Assembly (NCBI GenBank): GCA_964429235.1
Contig: CAYSAQ010000005.1
Span: 1 to 64,000 of the forward strand
Length of the DNA stretch: 64,000 bases
Direction: 5' to 3'
From: CAYSAQ01 sp964429235
GTDB taxonomy: Bacteria > Margulisbacteria > Riflemargulisbacteria > GWF2-35-9 > DYQY01
Below the pieces are notes generated by a model, which worked only from the letters and a program-made list of their open reading frames with translations, was not told the DNA's origin and made no database searches. Shown piece after piece: positions 27,913-37,136 of the stretch. How positions within the stretch are numbered: position 1 is the stretch's first letter; each line of letters opens with the position of its first letter. The position numbers were made by a program, and so were the translations under genes.

Positions 27913-29064
27913 TTAGTCCTGTCTTTTCTTTTTAAAGTTCGTGCCGAAGAATTGGAAATACCAACATTGGATTCCACCATTAAATAGTTTTCTTTTTTTA
28001 TCAGCTTGTTTCCCAAAAAGACCTTCAAATCTTTCATTTGGAGTAAGTAAATAATAAGACCATTCAGGGAAGTTTGTTTGGAACGTTTTTCCTAGTTGCT
28101 TATATAGCTCGTTTACTTCTTCTCTGTCGTCTAGTCTTACACCATAAGGAGGGTTTGTTACGATAACGCCATTTTTATGTTTTGATGTTATTTCTTTCAC
28201 TGGCATTTTTTGTACGTAGATATCTTCAAATCCAGCGTTACGGATGTTTTCTCTGGCTATTTTTGTTGCTTGATAGTCATAGTCAGATCCAAATATTAGA
28301 AATGGTTCGTCAGGTCTTGATAGTTCTTCTGCCTCTTCTCTAGCATTTGCCCAAGAAGTTTTTGATATCCAATTCCATTGCTCGCTATAGAACTTTCTGT
28401 TGCGACCAGGTGCAATATTTCTAGCTATCATAGCTGCTTCAATTAGTAGCGTACCAGTTCCACACATAGGGTCGATAAACGCTCTGTCTCCGCCTTTCCA
28501 CCTACTAAGAAGGATAAGCCCTGCGGCAAGTGTTTCCCTGATTGGTGCGGTGTATGATGTTAGTCTGTATCCTCTACGATGAAGACCTTCTCCACTAGTA
28601 TCAATGCTCAGTAGTGCTTGGTCTTTGTTTATCTCAAGTCGGATATTATAGATAGATCCTGTTTCTGGTAAATTTTTAACATCATGATGTCGTTTTAGAC
28701 TATCTACAACTGATTTTTTTACTAGTCTTTGGCAGTCTGATCTAGAAAATAGAACTGATTTTACGCAAACTGATTTTACTACAGGGAATTGGTCTTTAGG
28801 TCCAATAAGTTCTCCCCAGTTTAGTTCTTTTGTCTGGTCAAAAAGTTCGTCGAAAGTAGTTGCTTTAAATGTTCCTATTTTAATAAGAACTCTGTCAGCA
28901 GCTCTTAGCCAGATATTACATCTGCAAATATCTTTAGGTTCAGCAGGGAACTCTACTCTGCCATTATGGATAGTAAGGTCTGTGTATCCAAGTGCTTTAA
29001 GCTCCTCAGAGACTACTTTCTCTAATCCAATGCTGGTTGTTGCTATAAGCGTAATGTTTTTCAT
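27913..29064 (-). CDS. THUMP-domain class I SAM-dependent RNA methyltransferase (RlmL N-terminal type)
   Basis: A 383-residue cytoplasmic enzyme with an N-terminal THUMP/ferredoxin-like region (about 1-155) and a UPF0020 methylase domain. Motifs are FIDPMCGTGTLLIEAA (SAM binding, motif I), FGSDYDYQATKIARENI and the catalytic VTNPPYGVRL (NPPY). It matches the m2G2445 rRNA methyltransferase family (YcbY/RlmL first half, YpsC), probably modifying 23S rRNA. The start is moved from 29073 to ATG 29064 because a GATAAT box lies 7 nt upstream and no Shine-Dalgarno exists. Confidence 0.88.
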   Translation of the reverse strand: MKNITLIATTSIGLEKVVSEELKALGYTDLTIHNGRVEFPAEPKDICRCNIWLRAADRVLIKIGTFKATTFDELFDQTKELNWGELIGPKDQFPVVKSVCVKSVLFSRSDCQRLVKKSVVDSLKRHHDVKNLPETGSIYNIRLEINKDQALLSIDTSGEGLHRRGYRLTSYTAPIRETLAAGLILLSRWKGGDRAFIDPMCGTGTLLIEAAMIARNIAPGRNRKFYSEQWNWISKTSWANAREEAEELSRPDEPFLIFGSDYDYQATKIARENIRNAGFEDIYVQKMPVKEITSKHKNGVIVTNPPYGVRLDDREEVNELYKQLGKTFQTNFPEWSYYLLTPNERFEGLFGKQADKKRKLFNGGIQCWYFQFFGTNFKKKRQD

Positions 29065-29071
29065 GTTTACC

Positions 29072-29077
29072 ATTATC
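29072..29077 (-). promoter_or_regulatory. -10 box of leaderless promoter
   Basis: GATAAT on the - strand, 7 nt before the ATG at 29064. Confidence 0.4.
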
Positions 29078-29219
29078 GCATCTTATATTTTATTTTGCAG
29101 TCTTAAAGTAAGATGGTGTTGGTCTATTATTATTTATGAGTATTATTGTGGAACTATCGTGATGATATAATTGTATATAAAATAGGCACAGTATTTTTTC
29201 ATTAAAAGGAAATCAATCA

Positions 29220-32200
29220 ATGTTAAGAGGATTAATCTCATATTTCGTACGAAGACACCTACTTGCAAACTTTATTATTTTTGGTGTGCTCTTAGGTGGC
29301 ATTTATTTCTGGAACACTACTAATAAAGAAGAGATGCCTAATGTGACTTTTGACACGTTACGTGTTTCGGTGTCTTATCCAGGAGCTTCTGCAAGAGAAG
29401 TAGAGTACTTCGTGACGCGACCATTGGAAGATGCATTAAAAGGATTAGAAGGAATTAGAGAAGTAATAAGTGGAGTAAGTAACAGTAAAACAACCGTTAC
29501 CTTGGAGCTTGATAATAACCCTAGTGAAAGAGCTGAGGTTGTTAATAATATAAAGAGTGTGGTTCTCAGCGTTAAGCTTCCTGATGAGATAGATGATGAG
29601 CCTTCTTTTAGAGAGTTTAAGACATCTCAAAAATCAATTATCGATATCTTTTTATATGATGAGTCATCAATAGTATTAGATGATGAGAAACGTGCCTCTT
29701 TGCAAAAGCTTGTAATAGCCTTAGAGAACCAATTGCTAAATCTGCCACAGGTTAGAGAAGTGAATAGATCTAATTATCTAGAAGATGAGATTACAATCCA
29801 GCTTGACCCAAAGAAGGCTGAGAAATATCAGATATCTATTACTGATGTCCTTAGCGAAATTAAGAATAATAATGTTAGAATTCCTGCTGGAACTTTAAAA
29901 GATGATAATGAATCAAGTGTTACTTTATTAGCAGAATTAGATACCATAGAAGACTTAGAGAATCTTACTATTCAGGGCAGTTTCAATAGTAATTTTATTA
30001 GACTGAGAGATGTGGCCACAATTCGCTCTAGTTTCCAAGAAACAACACAGATAATGAAAGCCAATGGATATGAATCAGTGCAATTGAATATCGTTAAATC
30101 AAGTGATTCGGGAATAATTGATTCAGTTGATGAGGTACAAGAACAGTTAGAGAAATTCCGTCAGAATAATCTGAAGGATACTAGTGTAAAGCTAATAACT
30201 CTTGATGATGAAAGTATTACAGTACGAAATAGGATATCTCTTATTGTTCAGAATGGAATGATAGGTTTTCTATTAATACTGGCGATTTTGTTTATATTTT
30301 TGAATTTTAAAGCAGGGTTCTGGGTGGCAATAGGAATTCCTTTTACTGTTTGTTTTACAATGATAGCCGGTTCGCTAATGGGGCTTACGATTAACAATGT
30401 CACGCTAGCGGCAGTGATAGTTGTTTTGGGTATGGTGGTAGATGATGCGATAGTAGTGGCTGAGAATATAACTAGGCAGAAAATGGAAGGCGCAGATGAT
30501 GAGACAGCCTCTATAGATGGAACAACTTTTGTATTCCAGCCGATAGTTGCCAGTATAATAACAACTTGTTTAGCGTTTGTGCCTTTGTTGATGTTTCAAG
30601 GAAAAATGTCTCGAATTATCCAAAGTATGCCAGTCGTAATTTCCTTGATGCTAGCTGCCAGTTTGTTTGAGTCTACTTTGATTTTGCCAGGACATTTAAA
30701 CCTTCATCTTCCAATTTGGATTAAATCCTTCAGGCCTAAAAAGAAACAGACTGATAAGAAGAAAAGGCATTGGTTTTACAATATAGAAGATAGATATGGG
30801 AAATTGCTTCAGAGGATTTTAAAGCATAAGGCAAAATTGTTGGCTTTATTTGTTTTATTGTTAGTGGGCTCTCTGTTTATTTTTAAAACACAATTTAAGT
30901 TTGCCATGTTCCCAAATGAAGAGACTACAGAGCTTCGCCTTTCCGGCATAGTGCCAGCTGCAACCGATAGGCTTGCTACTGCAGAGAAGGTTAGAGAGCT
31001 AGAGGATGTTATAAATAGCTACGTTGGCAAAGAAGTTGTTGGGTATAGAACTTACATTGCAAGGGGTATGCGAGGAAGAATGGCAGAGGAAAATAATTTC
31101 TTTATGGTTATAGAATTGGTGCCTGTAGAAAAAAGAAATATCTCATCAAAGAAGCTTTTGAAAAAATGGACAAAGGAATTTGATAAGATTACTGGCTTGG
31201 ATAGATTTCGTATAAACAAAAGTAGGTTTGGCCAGGCTAGTGGAAGTCCTATGGAAATAGTTGTTTTAGAAAATGATGATAAAGTTAGGGCAAGAATCGC
31301 TAATGAGATAGTTGAATATTTGAACAGTTTCTCTGTTTTGAAGAATGCTGAAATAGATGAGCCAATGAAGAATTGGGAATATACAGTGAAGCTTAAACGA
31401 GATTATATAAGGAGGCTTGGTGTTAGTCCTGGTGCCATCGGCTCTACCTTGAGGTCAATAGTTGAGGGCAGTAGGCTTTATTATCTAATGATTGATGATC
31501 AAGAAGTAGATGTGAAGCTAACCTCATTTGATAAATATCGATACGATATCGATTCTTTGCTTGCGTTACCTGTGGAAACTAGCCAAGGTTATTTGGTGCC
31601 ATTGAATCGACTTGTAGATTATAGCTATGAGTCAGTGCCAAGCTCTATTGAGAGAGAAAATCAGAAGCGAAGAACTAAAGTATTTGCAGATTTGAAAGAA
31701 GATGTAAAAAGAACACCGTTAGATGTTGCGACGCAGATAGAGGCAGAGCTTTTTCCAACGCTTATGGCCGAGTCTCCGTCTAGTTATATATATTTTGCTG
31801 GAGAAGTGGAAGAGAGCCGGGAGTCAGCTAATGAGTTTGCCTTTGGTTTAGGCATGGTGTTGCTGTTAATTTATATAATATTGTCATTGTTATTCAATTC
31901 TCTCTCAGTTCCTCTTGTGATAATGCTTAGTATTCCGTTTGGTGTTATTGGTGTAATTATTGCTTATTATTTTCATGGGATGCATTTATATGGGTTTTTT
32001 ACTTTGATTGGGGTGCTAGGTTTGTCTGGAATAGTTGTAAATGACTCTATTGTAATGATTGCTAAATTGCTCGATGAGCAGAGAAAGAAGAAAGAGCTAC
32101 TCGTAGATGCTGAAATAGCGGATATCGCAAAAACAAGGCTTAGAGCGGTCGTCCTGACCACGATAACAACGGTGGCAGGATTGTTTCCAACAGCCTATGG

Positions 32201-32339
32201 CATTGCGGGATATGATTCAATGTTAGGTGAAATGATGTTGGCTATGGGATGGGGGCTTATTTTTGCTACAGTTATTACGCTTTGCCTTGTTCCTGTTATG
32301 TTTAGTGTCCTGAATTTAATCAAAAGGAAGTTCTTATGA
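29220..32339 (+). CDS. RND-family inner-membrane efflux pump (HAE1/AcrB-like)
   Basis: A 1039-residue proton-driven exporter. An N-terminal span, a large periplasmic loop, then the span cluster (about 340-520) containing VVLGMVVDDAIVVAENITR, the canonical RND helix-4 with the two proton-relay aspartates. A second half follows with the same plan (spans about 860-1035, GIVVNDSIVMIAK, and a polar GDSM-like end). The start has AAAGGA upstream. The TolC-like gene begins within its last codons (ATGA overlap). No membrane-fusion (adaptor) gene is adjacent, which is unusual for an RND-TolC pair. Substrate unknown. Confidence 0.95.
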   Translation: MLRGLISYFVRRHLLANFIIFGVLLGGIYFWNTTNKEEMPNVTFDTLRVSVSYPGASAREVEYFVTRPLEDALKGLEGIREVISGVSNSKTTVTLELDNNPSERAEVVNNIKSVVLSVKLPDEIDDEPSFREFKTSQKSIIDIFLYDESSIVLDDEKRASLQKLVIALENQLLNLPQVREVNRSNYLEDEITIQLDPKKAEKYQISITDVLSEIKNNNVRIPAGTLKDDNESSVTLLAELDTIEDLENLTIQGSFNSNFIRLRDVATIRSSFQETTQIMKANGYESVQLNIVKSSDSGIIDSVDEVQEQLEKFRQNNLKDTSVKLITLDDESITVRNRISLIVQNGMIGFLLILAILFIFLNFKAGFWVAIGIPFTVCFTMIAGSLMGLTINNVTLAAVIVVLGMVVDDAIVVAENITRQKMEGADDETASIDGTTFVFQPIVASIITTCLAFVPLLMFQGKMSRIIQSMPVVISLMLAASLFESTLILPGHLNLHLPIWIKSFRPKKKQTDKKKRHWFYNIEDRYGKLLQRILKHKAKLLALFVLLLVGSLFIFKTQFKFAMFPNEETTELRLSGIVPAATDRLATAEKVRELEDVINSYVGKEVVGYRTYIARGMRGRMAEENNFFMVIELVPVEKRNISSKKLLKKWTKEFDKITGLDRFRINKSRFGQASGSPMEIVVLENDDKVRARIANEIVEYLNSFSVLKNAEIDEPMKNWEYTVKLKRDYIRRLGVSPGAIGSTLRSIVEGSRLYYLMIDDQEVDVKLTSFDKYRYDIDSLLALPVETSQGYLVPLNRLVDYSYESVPSSIERENQKRRTKVFADLKEDVKRTPLDVATQIEAELFPTLMAESPSSYIYFAGEVEESRESANEFAFGLGMVLLLIYIILSLLFNSLSVPLVIMLSIPFGVIGVIIAYYFHGMHLYGFFTLIGVLGLSGIVVNDSIVMIAKLLDEQRKKKELLVDAEIADIAKTRLRAVVLTTITTVAGLFPTAYGIAGYDSMLGEMMLAMGWGLIFATVITLCLVPVMFSVLNLIKRKFL

Positions 32340-33676
32340 AAAGATTGTTTATTTTAGTATTAATGGCGGGGCAGTTGTTTGCAGTGCAAGATGTATTAAA
32401 GATGGAAGATTTTTTACAAGTAGCGGTAAAGAATAATCCAGCTATTATTAATATTCTAGCTGAAAAGGGACTGATTAGCCCAAACTATATAGTTGATAAA
32501 GAACAGGAGGATTTAGAATTTTCAGTTGGATTAGGCAATACATTTCTTATTAGTGGCTCAGATCTATATAATCCTGAGCTAACGTTTTCAGCTAGCAAGT
32601 TTCTGTTAGGAACTGGCACCACATTCACAGGTTCTTATACAAGAACTCAAACTAGTACTAATCAGGACCAGCAGAAGTATGCTCTTGGAATAGAGCAGCC
32701 ATTACTTCGTAATAGTTTCGGATATAAGTTTTGGTTAGAAGAAAAAGCCAGAGTATTAAATATTTATTTAACACAGCTTGAAATAATGGAAAGATATGAA
32801 GATTATTTGCTGTCGCTTATAAATGATTATTACGATTGGTATTCTCTGTCTTTGGAAGAAAATTCTGCAGAGGGTTTGGTTAATGATTATCGCAAATTAT
32901 TAGAAGATATTTTAGACAGAAAGAGCAACTATATTGCTAGAGAAATAGATGTTAATAAAGTCAAATTGCAGTTATTAGAAAAGGAAGATAATTTACTACT
33001 TAGACAGAATGAATTAAAAAATATGGCTGAGAATATTTTAGGAGAGATGTATTTGTCTGAGACAGGATTAGTTGTTCCTTCTTTTCCTTTAATCACTAAG
33101 TCAAATAAAGATTTGTTTTCATTTCAAGAAACTATTAGTAGGACAGATGAGCAATTACTAGTTGAATCTCAGATAAGCTCTTTGAGTGTTTTGATTGCTG
33201 AAGACGATTTAAGTCCAGAGGTAAGTTTAGACGGGGAGATCTCTTATACACATTATCCTTCAGGTAGCGCTAGTAGTATTAAGAAAGCTTATGTTGGCTT
33301 AGGAATAGGATTTCCCTTTTCTGACAATAAAGAATTAGCTGCAGCAGAAGTAGCTAAATTGGGAACCCTTATATTTATTCGTGAACAAAGTAAGTTCAAA
33401 AGGGATCGCAGTATTAATTTGCAACAGCTTAAACGCAGCATAGAGTTAGAGGAGAAGCATATAGTCTTAGGCGAAAAGAAAATAAGTTTGCTTACAAGTA
33501 TAGCTAAAGATGAGAAAGCAGATTATTTATTAGGCAAATCAACTTTAAATGCTCTTATCCAAGCTTTAATCAATTTGGAGAATGCAAATAATAATTTAAT
33601 AAAACATAAAATAGCTTTGGATAAGCTAAAGTGGCAATGGCTAGCAGAGACAGATCAACTCTTACAGTTTATATAA
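32336..33676 (+). CDS. TolC-like outer-membrane efflux protein
   Basis: 446 residues. Signal peptide MKRLFILVLMAGQLFA, then two homologous helical-barrel repeats characteristic of outer-membrane efflux proteins: ALGIEQPLLRNSFGYKFWLEE is typical of the first beta-hairpin region, with long coiled-coil helices before and after it. It is translationally coupled to the RND pump by a 4-bp overlap and should form the exit duct for it. The C-terminal coil (LLTSIAKDEKADYLLGKSTL) matches the conserved family end. Confidence 0.85.
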   Translation: MKRLFILVLMAGQLFAVQDVLKMEDFLQVAVKNNPAIINILAEKGLISPNYIVDKEQEDLEFSVGLGNTFLISGSDLYNPELTFSASKFLLGTGTTFTGSYTRTQTSTNQDQQKYALGIEQPLLRNSFGYKFWLEEKARVLNIYLTQLEIMERYEDYLLSLINDYYDWYSLSLEENSAEGLVNDYRKLLEDILDRKSNYIAREIDVNKVKLQLLEKEDNLLLRQNELKNMAENILGEMYLSETGLVVPSFPLITKSNKDLFSFQETISRTDEQLLVESQISSLSVLIAEDDLSPEVSLDGEISYTHYPSGSASSIKKAYVGLGIGFPFSDNKELAAAEVAKLGTLIFIREQSKFKRDRSINLQQLKRSIELEEKHIVLGEKKISLLTSIAKDEKADYLLGKSTLNALIQALINLENANNNLIKHKIALDKLKWQWLAETDQLLQFI

Positions 33677-33704
33677 AATCTTTTACAAAAACTATATTAC
33701 TATC

Positions 33705-33710
33705 TATCAT
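33705..33710 (+). promoter_or_regulatory. Possible -10 box for the DMT exporter
   Basis: TATCAT, 7 nt before the ATG at 33718. Weaker than the other examples. Confidence 0.3.
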
Positions 33711-33717
33711 AATTAAC

Positions 33718-34614
33718 ATGATAAAAATATTTGCTTATTTGGCTGTTTATATTATTTGGGGAACAACATATTTCTTTATGAAATTTGCAGTTACAGGGAT
33801 ATCTCCATATTATGTTGTAGGGATTAGGAATTTTGGAAGCTTTATGTTGTTGATAGGCGCAGGTTTATTGTTGCGACAGATAAAAAGCTTTCCCTCAATA
33901 AAGCAAATAATGTCATCAATAATTATTGGAACATGTTTGTTAGTAGGCGGCAGTGGATTTGTAATGATTGCAGTAAAAGGGGTTGATAGCTATATGGCTT
34001 CTTTGGTTATATCGTGTACGCCATTAGTAGTAGTCTTTACTGACAGATTTTTACTTGGGAATAAAGTTGATTTTTCAGCAGTGGTCGGGATATTAATTGG
34101 TTTGTTGGGTGTCGGAATACTTTTGTTTGATGGGCAAAGCTTTGTTTTTACATATAATCCATATTTCTTTTTGCTTTTTGCTGCTGTTTTGTCTTGGTCG
34201 TTAGGAACGTCGCTAAGCAAGAAACTGCCGTTGCCAGATGATAGCTTCACGCATGCAAGTATCCAGTTTATTGTTATTGGATTGGCATGTGTTATTGGTA
34301 TGCAGTTTGTTGAACCTATTCAATCTGTAGCTTGGAGTGAAGTTAGTCTTAATGTTTGGCTTTCTGTAGCCTACTTGTCATTCTTTGGGAGTATTGCCTT
34401 CGCTAGTTTTCATTATTTAGTAAAGAACGAGCCAAATTATAGAGTAGTGACTTATACTTTTATTAATCCTGCAATTGCTATGTTCATAGGGATTGTCTTA
34501 GGAAATGAAGCGGTTGTAGCAGGTTTGCTGCCAGGCTGTTTTTTGATATTTGTTTCTTTGATAATTATTTTCTATTATAAAAGTATAAAAAAAAGCATAT
34601 TGAGATTATTTTAA
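33718..34614 (+). CDS. EamA/DMT-superfamily transporter
   Basis: A 298-residue inner-membrane protein with ten hydrophobic spans arranged as two EamA repeats: YIIWGTTYFFMKF opens the first, and ILSWSLGTSLSKK plus YRVVTYTFINPAIAMFIG lie in the second. Members export metabolites such as amino acids; the substrate here is unknown. The open frame continues upstream through the end of the TolC-like gene, but the first residue consistent with the family is Met at 33718. Confidence 0.88.
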   Translation: MIKIFAYLAVYIIWGTTYFFMKFAVTGISPYYVVGIRNFGSFMLLIGAGLLLRQIKSFPSIKQIMSSIIIGTCLLVGGSGFVMIAVKGVDSYMASLVISCTPLVVVFTDRFLLGNKVDFSAVVGILIGLLGVGILLFDGQSFVFTYNPYFFLLFAAVLSWSLGTSLSKKLPLPDDSFTHASIQFIVIGLACVIGMQFVEPIQSVAWSEVSLNVWLSVAYLSFFGSIAFASFHYLVKNEPNYRVVTYTFINPAIAMFIGIVLGNEAVVAGLLPGCFLIFVSLIIIFYYKSIKKSILRLF

Positions 34615-34723
34615 AGGGAAAATATATTTAATTTCTTAGTTGATATGTTAGCATTTGATGCTTTTTAAATAATAGTAAATCAATTTATGGAAACACAAAC
34701 CATATTGTTGGCGAGATAACTAC

Positions 34724-35290
34724 TTAAGACGGGTTTGCAGCAGTTATGGCGTAGTGATTTGTGAGTCCTTTTGTAATGCAGTTAGAGTCTATAAGTCCAG
34801 CTTCAGTGAGCTCTTTAATTATTTGCTTTGAGTCTATTCTTGTTTCGTATTTTGGCCCATGTTCACAGGCATCTAGATTTTTGTCCCAATCAACTATTAG
34901 CAATCTTCCGCCTGGGTTTAGTATCCGTTTTGTTTCAGACAAAAAGAGAGAAAGATCTTTAATTTCATGATATACATTTATAGACCAAACAGCATCAATT
35001 GAGCTGTTTTCTATTGGGAATATTCCATCGGAAATAAGTTTTGGTTTGATATTATCTGGCATATTCTCAGAAATATAATCTAGCATTTTTTGCTGGATAT
35101 CTAATGCAAAAATTATACTATCTTTGGTAAAGTTTAAAAGTTCTTTTGTGAAGTAACCACTGCCAGCACCGATATCAACAAAATTACCTTTTTTTGAAAC
35201 ATTTAGGGCCTGCCAAAGAAGCTTTGGTGGAACCCATTCTAATCTTAATGGGTTGTTTAGTTTTTCTAAGTTAATTGCCTGAAATATCAT
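34724..35290 (-). CDS. SAM-dependent methyltransferase (UbiE/small-molecule type)
   Basis: A 188-residue class I methyltransferase. Motif I is FVDIGAGSGYFTKE, followed by an acidic ALDIQ (ribose binding), WSINVYHEI at motif II/III and ILNPGGRLLIVDW (post-motif). The substrate cannot be inferred. It is translationally coupled to the upstream gene of unknown function (ATGA overlap at 35287-35290), so the two probably work together. Confidence 0.85.
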   Translation of the reverse strand: MIFQAINLEKLNNPLRLEWVPPKLLWQALNVSKKGNFVDIGAGSGYFTKELLNFTKDSIIFALDIQQKMLDYISENMPDNIKPKLISDGIFPIENSSIDAVWSINVYHEIKDLSLFLSETKRILNPGGRLLIVDWDKNLDACEHGPKYETRIDSKQIIKELTEAGLIDSNCITKGLTNHYAITAANPS

Positions 35291-35907
35291 AAATCTATTG
35301 CCATCATTAAGAACCCAGTAAAAGCTAGGTTGTTGGGTCGCAGCGATTTTGGAGTTTGTTTCTTCATTTCAAATAATACTTTCTTATATTTTTTATAAAA
35401 ATCATAACTAGGAGTAGCCTTGTATTGTAGTCCTTCAAGCTCAAATATTTCTATAATATTTTTAACAGTGGTTGGTTTGATAAATACTTCTTTATTTGGA
35501 TAATAATATGCAGGAATAACAGTCAATAGTGTCCACTTTGCTAGTTTTATAGGTTGGAGAAAATCTACAAGATCATTAAAACCATTTTCTTGTTTTCCGT
35601 GTAGAAGCTCTTTAAGTGCATTAGCAACAAAAAGATGTTCATCCTCAGCCAAGGTATTCATAAAGTCTTTAAATTTAACTTTTTCAAAAACAGAAACTAC
35701 CGAAGAACGAGCAGCTATTTTGCCCATGTCTATTGTGATTTGTTTTGTGTTTTCAAAGTTCTCTGGTGCAAACATTTCATGTACATTTTGTGTCATCTTG
35801 GTCACGCGATGTTTTTTGCCAATTTGCAGCATCTCAGGGTCTTGGAATCCTTCTGGATATAGCTCAAGAAATTGGTTTTCAGCTATCTTAAGTCGTTGTA
35901 AGTTCAT
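35287..35907 (-). CDS. Conserved-looking hypothetical protein
   Basis: A 206-residue soluble protein that I do not recognise; there is no signal peptide or membrane span. Features are a basic N-terminal half (LKIAENQFLELYPEGF), a helix-rich middle and AKWTLLTVIPAYYYPNKEVF-like hydrophobic core near residue 125. It forms a two-gene unit with the methyltransferase at 34724-35290. A -10 box (TACAAT) lies 6 nt before the ATG, and an inverted repeat lies just upstream of that. Confidence 0.6.
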   Translation of the reverse strand: MNLQRLKIAENQFLELYPEGFQDPEMLQIGKKHRVTKMTQNVHEMFAPENFENTKQITIDMGKIAARSSVVSVFEKVKFKDFMNTLAEDEHLFVANALKELLHGKQENGFNDLVDFLQPIKLAKWTLLTVIPAYYYPNKEVFIKPTTVKNIIEIFELEGLQYKATPSYDFYKKYKKVLFEMKKQTPKSLRPNNLAFTGFLMMAIDL

Positions 35908-35913
35908 AATTTA

Positions 35914-35919
35914 ATTGTA
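35914..35919 (-). promoter_or_regulatory. -10 box of leaderless promoter
   Basis: TACAAT on the - strand, 6 nt before the ATG at 35907. Confidence 0.45.
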
Positions 35920-35950
35920 CCATGCTAGATTTCTCCAGCATGGTTTTTTT
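35920..35950. repeat. Inverted repeat with T tract between serA and the 35907 gene
   Basis: CCATGCT (35920-35926) pairs with AGCATGG (35937-35943), followed on + by seven T. Read on + it is terminator-like with no gene to end. Read on - it lies directly upstream of the -10 of the 35907 gene, so it may be an operator. Confidence 0.45.
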
Positions 35951-35953
35951 GTC

Positions 35954-37129
35954 TTATTTGATTTTAATAAGTCTAGCTTTGATTACCCCTTTAATATCCG
36001 TGATAGTCTTAAGAGTTTTTTCATCTATCTCTTTTTCAATATCAATAATGTTGTAGGCATAGTCACCTTTACTTTTATTAAGCATTTCAACAATGTTAAC
36101 TTTTGCATCTGCAAGCACAGATGAAATTTGTCCTACCATATTTGGCACATTTTTGTTCATGATTGCAAGTCTATAATCTGAGCTAATAGGCAATTTGGCA
36201 TTAGGATAGTTTACAGAATTTTTGATGTTCCCTTTTTCAAGAAAATCTTTTACCTGATTAGCAACAATAATAGCACAATTTACTTCAGCTTCTCCGGTAG
36301 ATGCTCCAAGGTGTGGTATCGCTATAACTTGGGCTATCCCTAGCAATTCATCATCAGGGAAGTCTGTTACGTATCTATCTACAGTTCCTTCTTCGATTGC
36401 TTTTATAAGAGCTTCGTTATTAACAATTCCGCCTCTAGAGAAGTTAAGAATTTTTATGCCTTTTTTCATGCATTTTATTTTATCTTCGTTAATCATTCCT
36501 CTAGTTGCATCGTTAAGAGGCGTATGAAGGGATAGATAGTCGCATTGTCCTAATAGAGACTCGATGCCGTCTGCTCTCTTCACTTCTTTAGATAGCCCCC
36601 ATGCTGCTTCTACAGAAATAAATGGGTCTAGACCAATTACGTTCATGCCAAGATCTAAGGCTGAATTAGCCACCATTACTCCAATTTTGCCAAGACCGAT
36701 AATTCCAAGAGTTTTTCCTGCAATCTCACATCCAGCAAATTGGCTTTTGTTTTTTTCTACTAAAGAAGGAGCTTCGTCGCCTTTTCCTTTTATGGATTGT
36801 GCATAGTTCATTGCTTGAAAAACATCTCTAGATGCAAGCAACAAACCTGCTATTACTAGTTCTTTTACTGCATTTGCGTTTGCGCCAGGAGAGTTAAAAA
36901 CAACGATTCCTTTTTCTTGGCACTTATCTACTGGAATATTATTTACACCAGCACCAGCTCTTCCGACAGCTAATAGGCTATCAGGTAGCTTCATGTCGTG
37001 CATTTTGAAGCTTCTAAGCAAGATTGCTTCTGGGCTAGAGATTTCTGTTCCTATTTCGTAGTCATCTAGCGGCAAAAGAGATAATCCTTCTTTTGCGATT
37101 GGGTTTAGTGTTAGTACTTTTTTCATCAT
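35954..37129 (-). CDS. serA: D-3-phosphoglycerate dehydrogenase
   Basis: Oxidises 3-phosphoglycerate to 3-phosphohydroxypyruvate with NAD+, the first step of serine synthesis. 391 residues: substrate-binding half with GRAGAGVNNIP, a Rossmann domain with GIIGLGKIGVMVA, the catalytic Arg in NFSRGGIVN, an acidic DDEL, and His in IPHLGASTGEAE, then a C-terminal ACT domain (about 318-391) for serine feedback. It is the short, three-domain type without the extra ASB domain. A strong AGGAGG sits before the ATG. It follows rex by 7 bp and should share its promoter and control. Confidence 0.96.
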   Translation of the reverse strand: MMKKVLTLNPIAKEGLSLLPLDDYEIGTEISSPEAILLRSFKMHDMKLPDSLLAVGRAGAGVNNIPVDKCQEKGIVVFNSPGANANAVKELVIAGLLLASRDVFQAMNYAQSIKGKGDEAPSLVEKNKSQFAGCEIAGKTLGIIGLGKIGVMVANSALDLGMNVIGLDPFISVEAAWGLSKEVKRADGIESLLGQCDYLSLHTPLNDATRGMINEDKIKCMKKGIKILNFSRGGIVNNEALIKAIEEGTVDRYVTDFPDDELLGIAQVIAIPHLGASTGEAEVNCAIIVANQVKDFLEKGNIKNSVNYPNAKLPISSDYRLAIMNKNVPNMVGQISSVLADAKVNIVEMLNKSKGDYAYNIIDIEKEIDEKTLKTITDIKGVIKARLIKIK

Positions 37130-37136
37130 TTCCTCC

